Assembly (NCBI GenBank): GCA_963821095.1
Contig: CAWGCJ010000002.1
Coordinates: 558,001 to 622,000, forward strand
Direction of reading: 5' to 3'
DNA length: 64,000 nucleotides
Source of the DNA: CAVPHV01 sp963821095
GTDB lineage: Bacteria; Actinomycetota; Acidimicrobiia; Spongiisociales; UBA5794
The notes beneath the pieces are model-generated. The model had not been told where the DNA came from. It did no database searches and saw only the letters and a list, made by a program, of their open reading frames with translations. Within the stretch, counting starts at the first letter, position 1. Every line of letters starts with the position of its first letter. A program made the translations under genes and the position numbers. This document shows positions 56,168-64,000 of this stretch, piece after piece.

Positions 56168-56611
56168 ATGCCCCGGGCCACATTCACTCACGAAGTCACC
56201 GTCCACCGCTCCATGCAACATGTGTGGAAGCGGCTCCAGGACGCGGACACGTACGCCAACATAGGACCGGTTGAGAAGGTGTGGGATCCGGTCCACGATG
56301 ACGACGGCGTCTTGCAGCAGTACACGTGGAGCACCACCGTTGGGCGTAAGCCGTACGAGGGTTCGGCCCGAACGGTCGAGGCCCACAATCCTTCCTACCT
56401 CAAGATGGACCTCGACGCCGGTGAGGTTGCCGGATCCCTGGCCACCGCCCTGGAGGCCGTCACCGACGAGGTCACGAACCTCGCCGTGACTCTCGAGATC
56501 ATTTCGAAGGGCACGCTCTCGACGTTGTTCTTCCCCGTGATCTCAGACGCGGTCGGGCGGGGCCTGCCGGAACAGGTCGAGACGTTCGCCGGCGCCATCG
56601 ACCAGGATTGA
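56168..56611 (+). CDS. SRPBCC-fold protein
   Basis: 147 residues from ATG 56168. FTHEVTVHRSMQHVWKRLQD is the first strand and helix, IGPVEKVWDPVHDDDGVLQQ and TWSTTVGRKPYEGSARTVEA the central strands, and FFPVISDAVGRGLPEQVETF the long final helix. A small hydrophobic ligand-binding protein of unknown role. The frame is open to 56075, but the added part overlaps the divergent promoter. Confidence 0.87.
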   Translation: MPRATFTHEVTVHRSMQHVWKRLQDADTYANIGPVEKVWDPVHDDDGVLQQYTWSTTVGRKPYEGSARTVEAHNPSYLKMDLDAGEVAGSLATALEAVTDEVTNLAVTLEIISKGTLSTLFFPVISDAVGRGLPEQVETFAGAIDQD

Positions 56612-56670
56612 CCGGCATTCCATGTCCCAGATAATGGGGCGGCTCGCTTTCGCTTAGTGCCCAGAACGCC

Positions 56671-56676
56671 TAGCCT
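56671..56676 (+). promoter_or_regulatory. -10 element TAGCCT, leaderless M23 peptidase gene
   Basis: TAGCCT, 7 bases, then GTG 56684. Confidence 0.5.
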
Positions 56677-56683
56677 GTCACCT

Positions 56684-57787
56684 GTGAAAGGCGAACGCTG
56701 GCGCAACCGCCTCGTGCTGCTTCTTTCCCTGGTCACCTTGCTGAGTGTGCTCGGGGTAACAGGCGCGTCCGGACAGTCCGAAGAGGACGTGGAACGTGCC
56801 AAGCAAGCTCGTGATGCGGCATATGAGGAACTGAAACGGGTCAACCTTCGGCTCGAAGCCGCGGTGGAGCACTACGAGGAGCTGTGGGCCGAGCGCAGCG
56901 TCGTTGAGCACCGCCTCGACGTCCTCGACGTGCAGATCACCCGCGATGCCGGTGAGGCAGATGAGCTCAGCGATGCGGCCCGGGCCCTTGTCATCGAGGC
57001 ATACGTGAACGGCAGCGCCGGCGAAGTGAGCACCGCGCTCGGCGCCGAGTCGATTCAAGACCTCGTCAACGGGCAGGCTCTGCTCGAGCGGACCAATGCA
57101 ATCAGCGTCGCCACCCTGGACCGTCTCGATGCTGTGTCGCGTGAACTCGATCGCCTCACGGAGGAACTCGACGTAGACCGAGCCAGGCTGGTCGAGCTCC
57201 AAGCCGAGTCAGCGGCCGCGGTCGATGAGATGACGGCTTTGTACGCAGAAGCCGAGGCCTACGCCGCCCGCCAGGACGATGCCGCCAAAGAAGCACAGAA
57301 GCTGTGGGAGGCGGAACTCGCCAGACGCCGGGCGGCAGAAGAAGCGGCCGCTAAACGCAGAAGCGATTCAGGCGCCGGCCGGATTGGTGGACTCGTCTGC
57401 CCGATCGGTAACCCGCATTGGTACCGCAACGACTGGGGCAACCCACGTTCCGGTGGACGTACCCACAAGGGCACCGACATCTTCGCCCCACGTGGGGTGC
57501 CGGTGTATGCGACTATTAGCGGAACCCTCCGCACCCGCAGCGGCGGTCTTGGCGGTATCGCATTGTGGCTCAGCGGTAGCGACGGCAACTCGTACTACTT
57601 CGCTCACCTCGACCGCTTCGCCGGCGGTATCAGCAACGGCACCCGAGTGAGCCAGGGCCAGGTCATCGCCTACGTCGGCAACTCCGGCAACGCCCGCGGT
57701 GGCGCCACCCACTTGCACTTCCAACAGCACCCCGGTGGCGGCAACCCGATCAACCCCTACCCCACCCTGGTCAGCGTCTGCGGCTAG
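56684..57787 (+). CDS. secreted M23 peptidase with coiled-coil N-terminus
   Basis: 367 residues from GTG 56684. Signal peptide: RLVLLLSLVTLLSVLGVTGAS. A coiled coil of about 190 residues follows (EEDVERAKQARDAAYEELKR through KEAQKLWEAELARRRAAEEA), then the LytM/M23 domain: GGRTHKGTDIFAPRGVPVYA (H and D zinc ligands), SYYFAHLDRF and GGATHLHFQQHPGG (HxH). Architecture is like EnvC/RipA-type cell-separation hydrolases or their regulators. With the metal ligands kept it should be an active peptidoglycan endopeptidase. Confidence 0.94.
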   Translation: MKGERWRNRLVLLLSLVTLLSVLGVTGASGQSEEDVERAKQARDAAYEELKRVNLRLEAAVEHYEELWAERSVVEHRLDVLDVQITRDAGEADELSDAARALVIEAYVNGSAGEVSTALGAESIQDLVNGQALLERTNAISVATLDRLDAVSRELDRLTEELDVDRARLVELQAESAAAVDEMTALYAEAEAYAARQDDAAKEAQKLWEAELARRRAAEEAAAKRRSDSGAGRIGGLVCPIGNPHWYRNDWGNPRSGGRTHKGTDIFAPRGVPVYATISGTLRTRSGGLGGIALWLSGSDGNSYYFAHLDRFAGGISNGTRVSQGQVIAYVGNSGNARGGATHLHFQQHPGGGNPINPYPTLVSVCG

Positions 57788-57985
57788 CGCGGGTGTTGCA
57801 CCGTAGGACGCCCCGTCGCTGACTCCACGGCAAACCTCAACTGGCGTTGGCCAACGACCTCCTAAACGCCGGCCGGCTTGGCACGTACCGCCAGGACGTC
57901 GAAGAGTCGGACAATGCCACGCAAGATTGACGGGAATGACGCAAGCCGGCCCAGGGTTGCCCCTCCTACGACGGAAGGGACGCAG

Positions 57986-58435
57986 TTGCCAGAGTTCACC
58001 ATGACTCGTCAGATCGATGCCCCGGTGGAAACCGTGTGGGAAGTGCTTCGAGACTTCGGAGACATCCAACGCTGGAGTCCGGGCGTCACCCACTCGAACC
58101 TGACCTCCGAAGGCCCCGTGACCGAAGGGTCCACCCGACACTGCGACTTCGCTCCGTTTGGCGGTGTCAACGAACGGATCGAACGCTACGAACCAAACGC
58201 CCGCCTGACGGTGGATCTCTACGAGACTTTCAAGCTGCCGATCTCCGGCGCCGTCGCCGACTTCAAGATTGCCCCCAATGACAACGGCACTGAGTTGACG
58301 CTCCACTACAGCTACACGCTCAACCGGATGGGACGCGTGGCGAAGAGCTATACCGACAAGCAGCTGCGCAAGGGCATCGGCGGTTTGGCGAAGGGTTTGC
58401 AGCAAGAGAGCGAGCGCATCGCAACGAGCGCCTGA
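57986..58435 (+). CDS. SRPBCC-fold protein
   Basis: 149 residues. I chose TTG 57986, 5 bases after GGAAGGGA; the frame is open to 57878 and an ATG exists at 58001. FTMTRQIDAPVETVWEVLRD, FGDIQRWSPGVTHSNLTSEG and CDFAPFGGVNERIERYEPNA match the polyketide cyclase/dehydrase-like group, ending in YTDKQLRKGIGGLAKGLQQE. Third SRPBCC gene of the window. The 198 bases before it hold nothing I recognise. Confidence 0.82.
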   Translation: MPEFTMTRQIDAPVETVWEVLRDFGDIQRWSPGVTHSNLTSEGPVTEGSTRHCDFAPFGGVNERIERYEPNARLTVDLYETFKLPISGAVADFKIAPNDNGTELTLHYSYTLNRMGRVAKSYTDKQLRKGIGGLAKGLQQESERIATSA

Positions 58436-58455
58436 ACGGCGGCCGTCTGTGATGA

Positions 58456-58713
58456 CTACCGAAGGGTGCCCGTGGTCGTAACCACCGGTGACGCCCCAAC
58501 CCAGGCCTGCCAGCGAGCAGTTGCGTCTCCTTGCGAATAGCTGGATCCTTCATCAAGCGGCAAGGGAGTCGAGTGCTCACTGCACCACGACATGCCGGCC
58601 CGTTCCACCGCGCCACTGCGCTTGCAGACAACGCACGACGACCCGGACGATTCCGCACGAGCCATGTCGAGGTACTTTGGATCCGTGACTATGCCGTACA
58701 ACACCGAGGTCAT
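58456..58713 (-). CDS. small cysteine-containing hypothetical protein
   Basis: 85 residues from ATG 58713 with GGAGGT at 7-base spacing, which is the main reason to accept it. Reads MTSVLYGIVTDPKYLDMARA, then SCVVCKRSGAVERAGMSWCS and EHSTPLPLDEGSS. The CxxC...CxxH arrangement (CVVC and CSEH) could bind zinc or iron. Family not recognised. It converges with the SRPBCC gene. Confidence 0.5.
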   Translation of the reverse strand: MTSVLYGIVTDPKYLDMARAESSGSSCVVCKRSGAVERAGMSWCSEHSTPLPLDEGSSYSQGDATARWQAWVGASPVVTTTGTLR

Positions 58714-59111
58714 GGCTGGCACCTCCGCGGATAGACGATCGCAATAATCTGGCGAGGGCATCGAGTGGCCAATCGGAAGGCCCGACGCCCAACCGGAAAC
58801 GAGCGACCAAACCCGACACAAGGCAGATTCGCGCCTTCGCGTATCTCACGCATATCAAGGATATCGGCATGGCCGATGTCTCGGGGAGAGGGTGGTTTCA
58901 AATACGCGCGCTTGCACTAGTCATGAGACAGATGCCCCCGGGACGGCGGTCAAGAGCGACGCTGGTGGGCCGACGGGTGGCGGGCGACACGCCGTAGCCA
59001 AGTACAGATCGTCAAGTCGCTCGAATCGGGGAGCCCCATCATTCCCCCAGCCACCGCGGTTGACCTCGGCTGACTCGTGCTCAGCACTCGGATCGGACCG
59101 ACGAGCGAGCT
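58714..59111. other. 398-base stretch without a recognised gene
   Basis: Between the small Cys protein and the end of atpC. No convincing frame, hairpin or RNA was found. It probably holds the atp operon terminator and the promoter of the small gene. Confidence 0.5.
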
Positions 59112-59444
59112 CTAGAGCTCGGTCTGTTCTAGGGAGCGGAGCTCTTGGGCGAGACGCATCGCCTCGTCGCGGCCACCTTCGGTGATCTCGGCCCGGTCGG
59201 TGAGCAGCGTGACCTGATTCTGGAATATCTGGAGGAACCCGCCGTGGATCCCGACCGTGGTGGTGACCCCATCGGTGCCTTGGATCTCGACTGCGCCCGT
59301 TGCGAGCGCCGACATCGACGGCTCGTGATCCGCCAGGATCCCGATTTCACCCTCGGTGGTGCGGGCCGACAAGAAGGCGGCCTCCCCCGACCAGATGATG
59401 GCCTCAGGGGTGACGACGTCGACCGTGAACGCTTTGCCTGCCAT
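59112..59444 (-). CDS. atpC: ATP synthase epsilon subunit
   Basis: Central-stalk subunit of F1, 110 residues. FTVDVVTPEAIIWSGEAAFL, GEIGILADHEPSMSALATGA and GGFLQIFQNQVTLLTDRAEI are the beta-barrel domain; the C-terminal helical part is short (about 20 residues) compared with E. coli, as in several actinobacteria. The ATG overlaps the atpD stop by one base. Confidence 0.94.
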   Translation of the reverse strand: MAGKAFTVDVVTPEAIIWSGEAAFLSARTTEGEIGILADHEPSMSALATGAVEIQGTDGVTTTVGIHGGFLQIFQNQVTLLTDRAEITEGGRDEAMRLAQELRSLEQTEL

Positions 59445-60868
59445 CAGGCGTTCTCCATCTCCTTGGCCTTCGCCTTGGCTTCGTCGGCACCGCCGACCAT
59501 GTAGAAGGCCTGCTCCGGTAGATAGTCGAGCTCGCCATCGAGCAAGGCCTTGAAGGAGGCAATCGTCTCGTCGAGCGATGTGTAGACACCAGGCTGACCC
59601 GTGAACGCCTCGGCCACGAACATCGGCTGCGACAGGAAGCGCTGGATGCGCCGAGCCCGCGAGACGATGAGCTTGTCATCCTCGGACAGCTCATCGATGC
59701 CGAGAATGGCGATGATGTCCTGCAGGTCCTTGTAGCGCTGCAGCACCTGCTGCACGTCGGTGGCGACTGCATAGTGCTCGGCGCCAACGATCTGTGGATC
59801 GAGAGCCCGACTGGTCGAGTCGAGCGGATCCACCGCCGGATAGATGCCGATTGCGGTCAACGGCCGGGACAGCACCGTGGTGGCGTCGAGGTGGGCGAAC
59901 GCAGTGTGTGGCGCCGGGTCGGTGATGTCATCGGCCGGCACGTAGATGGCTTGCATCGAGGTGATTGAGCGGCCCTTCAGCGACGTGATCCGCTCCTGGA
60001 GAGCGCCCATCTCGCCGGCGAGCGTCGGCTGGTAGCCCACCGCCGACGGCATCCGGCCCAGGAGCGTGGAGACCTCGGAGCCGGCCTGGGTGAACCGGAA
60101 GATGTTGTCGACGAACAGCAGCACGTCCTGGCGCTGGACGTCACGGAAGTACTCGGCCATGGTCAGCGCCGAAAGCGCCACACGAAGCCGCACCCCGGGG
60201 GGCTCGTCCATCTGCCCGAATACCAGCGCCGCCTTGTCGATGACGCCGGACTCCTTCATCTCGAGGAAAAGGTCGTTGCCCTCACGGGTCCGCTCCCCGA
60301 CACCAGCGAACACCGAAACGCCGCCGTGCTGGGTGGCGACCCGGTTGATCATCTCCTGGATGAGCACCGTCTTGCCAACCCCGGCACCACCGAACAGGCC
60401 GATCTTGCCGCCCTGGAGATATGGCGAGAGCAGATCGATGACCTTGATGCCGGTCTCGAACATCTCCTTGGTCGGCTGCACATCCTCGTACGCAGGCGCC
60501 GCCCGGTGAATCGGCCACCAGTCGCCGGTAAATTCGAGGTCGGGTGCGTCGAGGGCCACTCCCCAGGCGTTGAAGATGTGGCCGAGGGTCTGGTCACCCA
60601 CCGGAACCTGAATCTCTTGACCGGTATTGACCACGGTGGCGCCGCGCACGATACCGTCGGTGGGTGCCATGGCGATTGCCCGCACCTTGTTGTGGCCGAG
60701 GTGCTGCGCGACCTCGCATACGACCACCTTGGTCTCGCCTTCGAGTTCGAACTCGACGTGCAGCGCATACAGAATCTCGGGAAGGGCATGGGGCGGAAAC
60801 TCCACGTCGACGACGGGGCCTGCCACCTTGACGATGCGGCCCAGGGCCGGTGTGGTTGTCGTGGTCAC
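59444..60868 (-). CDS. atpD: ATP synthase beta subunit
   Basis: Catalytic subunit of F1, 474 residues. Walker A is GGAGVGKT (160-167), then GVGERTREGNDLFLEM, Walker B VLLFVDNIFRF, and the GRMPSAVGYQPTLAGEMG signature. The start is GTG 60868 with GGGAG upstream. Immediately followed by atpC. Confidence 0.98.
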   Translation of the reverse strand: MTTTTTPALGRIVKVAGPVVDVEFPPHALPEILYALHVEFELEGETKVVVCEVAQHLGHNKVRAIAMAPTDGIVRGATVVNTGQEIQVPVGDQTLGHIFNAWGVALDAPDLEFTGDWWPIHRAAPAYEDVQPTKEMFETGIKVIDLLSPYLQGGKIGLFGGAGVGKTVLIQEMINRVATQHGGVSVFAGVGERTREGNDLFLEMKESGVIDKAALVFGQMDEPPGVRLRVALSALTMAEYFRDVQRQDVLLFVDNIFRFTQAGSEVSTLLGRMPSAVGYQPTLAGEMGALQERITSLKGRSITSMQAIYVPADDITDPAPHTAFAHLDATTVLSRPLTAIGIYPAVDPLDSTSRALDPQIVGAEHYAVATDVQQVLQRYKDLQDIIAILGIDELSEDDKLIVSRARRIQRFLSQPMFVAEAFTGQPGVYTSLDETIASFKALLDGELDYLPEQAFYMVGGADEAKAKAKEMENA

Positions 60869-60927
60869 TCTCTCTGCTCCCTACGGTTCCGTTGTTCTTC
60901 TCGTTCTTGATGACTGGCCGCGGCGGG

Positions 60928-61806
60928 CTATCCGCCGCTCAACGCCTCTGCGCCGCCGACGATCTCAGAGATCTCGGTAGTGATTTCCGCCTGGCGGGCC
61001 TGGTTCGCTTCTCGGGTCAGGATTCTCGTGAGTTCCTCGGCGTTCTCCGTTGCTGCTTTCATCGCTCGGCGCCGCGCTGCGTGTTCTGAGGCCGAGGCCT
61101 CGAGCAGGACGCTGAAGACGGTGCCTTCCAGGTAGCGTGGCAACAGCCTTCCCAGGATGGCTTCCGGTGACGGTTCGAACTCGTAGCCGACAACGGTGTC
61201 GGCGCCATCCGTCATCTCCGGCGGCTCGATCGGCAACAGCGGCCACCGCACCGGTGTCTGCGTCATCGCCGAGACATAGCGGGTGGTGAACACCTCGACC
61301 GAATCGACCGCACGCTCCTCGTAGTCGTTGAGCAGGATGTTGGCGACGGCGCGGGCGTCCCCGTACGTCGGCGTGTCCGTGACGCCGAGGAAGGAGTGCT
61401 CGATCTGATACTTGCGGTAACGGAAGTAACTCTGCGATTTCTTGCCGATCACATACAGACGAACGTCACGGGCCTGATCTCGGTACTCGAGCAGTTGTCG
61501 TTCGGCGAGCCGCATGACATTGGTGTTGTAGCCGCCGGCGAGTCCCCGATCGGAGGTGACTACGACGACACCAATCGTTTTGACCTCGCGCGGTTCGAGC
61601 AGTGGGTGGGCGAGGCCGCCCGACGCCGCCGCAATGTTGCGGATGACGTCGGTCATCTTCCTGGTGTACGGCTGGGACTGGGAGACCCGGACCTGCGCCT
61701 TGGCGATTCGCGAGGTCGCGATCAACTCCATGGCGCGGGTGATCTTCATGGTCGACTGCACGCTCTTGATGCGCCGCCGGATCTGCCTGACTTCAGCCGA
61801 TGCCAC
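60928..61806 (-). CDS. atpG: ATP synthase gamma subunit
   Basis: Rotor shaft of F1, 292 residues. EVRQIRRRIKSVQSTMKITR at the N-terminus and the C-terminal RAMKAATENAEELTRILTRE, ANQARQAEITTEISEIVGGA form the coiled-coil shaft. VVVTSDRGLAGGYNTNVMRL is conserved. Sits 6 bases after atpA; normal length. Confidence 0.97.
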   Translation of the reverse strand: MASAEVRQIRRRIKSVQSTMKITRAMELIATSRIAKAQVRVSQSQPYTRKMTDVIRNIAAASGGLAHPLLEPREVKTIGVVVVTSDRGLAGGYNTNVMRLAERQLLEYRDQARDVRLYVIGKKSQSYFRYRKYQIEHSFLGVTDTPTYGDARAVANILLNDYEERAVDSVEVFTTRYVSAMTQTPVRWPLLPIEPPEMTDGADTVVGYEFEPSPEAILGRLLPRYLEGTVFSVLLEASASEHAARRRAMKAATENAEELTRILTREANQARQAEITTEISEIVGGAEALSGG

Positions 61807-61812
61807 GGTTGT

Positions 61813-63336
<1,524 letters not shown>

Positions 63337-63339
63337 TCG

Positions 63340-63888
63340 CTATCCCCATGCCTCTCGCAAGTCTTGGAATCGGCTTCGCACCGACCCGTCAAATACGGTG
63401 TCGCCGACCTTGGCCACCACGCCGCCAAGGAGCGTCGGGTCGACGATCACCCGCGGCTTGATTCGCCGGCCCGTGGCCGCTGTCAGTTTCTCCGTCAGCC
63501 GGGCAAGGGTCGGCTCATCGAGCTCGATGGCCGTCCGCACCTCAGCGATCGTGTATTCCTCAGCTTCGGCGGCCATCGTCGCCATCCGTTCGGCAATCGC
63601 ACCGAACTCCGCGATGCGGCCGGCGCCAATGAGCAGGTTGACCAGCGAGATGGTCACCGGCGAGGCCCGGCCGCCGAGGAGATCGTCAACGACCCCCTGT
63701 TTGCGCTCGAAGGGAACGAGCGGGTCACGCAGTGTGGCGCGCAACTCTTCGGACTGCCCGAAAGCAGCTGCGACCCGGATCAATTCGTCCGACAGACCAT
63801 CCGGATCGCCCTCAGCTCGAGCAACGTCGAGCATCGCAGCGGCATATCCATCGATGCGCAATTCGCGACTGGTGGCTTCGTCGATCAT
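63340..63888 (-). CDS. atpH: ATP synthase delta subunit
   Basis: Links F1 to the peripheral stalk, 182 residues. GYAAAMLDVARAEGDPDGLS at the N-terminus and VRTAIELDEPTLARLTEKLT, KPRVIVDPTLLGGVVAKVGD, FDGSVRSRFQDLREAW at the C-terminus fit the OSCP/delta family. Here atpF and atpH are separate genes, unlike the atpFH fusion of mycobacteria. Confidence 0.95.
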   Translation of the reverse strand: MIDEATSRELRIDGYAAAMLDVARAEGDPDGLSDELIRVAAAFGQSEELRATLRDPLVPFERKQGVVDDLLGGRASPVTISLVNLLIGAGRIAEFGAIAERMATMAAEAEEYTIAEVRTAIELDEPTLARLTEKLTAATGRRIKPRVIVDPTLLGGVVAKVGDTVFDGSVRSRFQDLREAWG

Positions 63889-63892
63889 CGTG

Positions 63893-64000
63893 TCAGCCCT
63901 CGGCTCCGCCTAGTTCTTCGATGTAGCGATCCACGAGCGCCCGCTGGGTCCCGGCGTCCATGCTGGAACCGACGACCTTCTCGGCCACGGCCAACGAGAG
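63893..64000 (-). CDS. atpF: ATP synthase b subunit, C-terminal end only
   Basis: The last 35 codons before the window edge read LAVAEKVVGSSMDAGTQRAL and VDRYIEELGGAEG, the end of the b-subunit peripheral-stalk helix. It lies directly upstream of atpH with a 4-base gap, the standard operon order. Confidence 0.85.
   Translation of the reverse strand, partial: LSLAVAEKVVGSSMDAGTQRALVDRYIEELGGAEG

Overview
The window is 64 kb of GC-rich bacterial DNA. Gene content (nickel superoxide dismutase with its S26-type protease, a MurA with Asp in place of the catalytic Cys, KorAB-type 2-oxoacid ferredoxin oxidoreductase, MeaB, a MutT1-like NUDIX/phosphatase protein beside ppk1) and the many apparently leaderless promoters point to an actinobacterium. 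A deep-branching lineage such as Acidimicrobiia is plausible, but that is inference. No rRNA, tRNA, CRISPR array, insertion sequence or phage gene was recognised.

Layout. 1-9.5 kb: ligA (C-terminus cut off), a membrane protein, mnmA and a NifS/IscS cysteine desulfurase, a zinc alcohol dehydrogenase, a lipid-anchored or membrane alpha/beta hydrolase, an SRPBCC protein, an enoyl-CoA hydratase and meaB. 9.6-22.9 kb: a GNAT acetyltransferase, a NifU-type scaffold, a nucleotidyltransferase, a SpoIID protein, murA, lutABC, a stand-alone rpiB, ppk1, a mutT1-like gene, a hydrolase and 6-phosphogluconolactonase. 22.9-28.7 kb, minus strand: a complete bacterial microcompartment (BMC) operon. 28.9-40 kb: a helix-turn-helix protein divergent from the BMC operon, membrane proteins, two tandem ABC-exporter ATPase/permease pairs, a polyferredoxin, murJ, and divergent sodN/sodX. 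40-58 kb: methyltransferase, penicillin-acylase-type hydrolase, AlkD-like protein, a DUF3048 lipoprotein with an amidase, korAB, DUF402, a large secreted M15-peptidase/FG-GAP protein, an exopolysaccharide-initiating sugar transferase with a GT2, SRPBCC proteins and an M23 peptidase. 59.1-64 kb: atpF(partial)-H-A-G-D-C on the minus strand.

The most interesting unit is the BMC operon. Its order is RpiB, deoxyribose-phosphate aldolase (DERA), a BMC-T like the double-layer trimers, BMC-H, BMC-P, CoA-acylating aldehyde dehydrogenase, a second BMC-T, two more BMC-P and a lipoprotein. It has every class of shell tile, and its cargo fits sequestration of a sugar-phosphate pathway: DERA would release acetaldehyde and the dehydrogenase would convert it to acetyl-CoA. 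This matches what is known as the sugar-phosphate-utilising (SPU) type. RpiB and DERA read as one polypeptide here, which may be a real fusion or an artefact.

A caution on quality: between about 9.6 and 29.6 kb nearly every gene is broken by single-base shifts, yet conserved motifs continue on both sides. The rest of the window has none that I noticed. This looks like local sequence error (or, less likely, decay), so coordinates of frame-interrupted genes span all pieces. At least 17 genes in the window, plus one ten-codon ORF before lutA, have a TAnnnT-like -10 hexamer 6-8 bases before the start codon. Three copies of one imperfect palindrome are scattered between genes.
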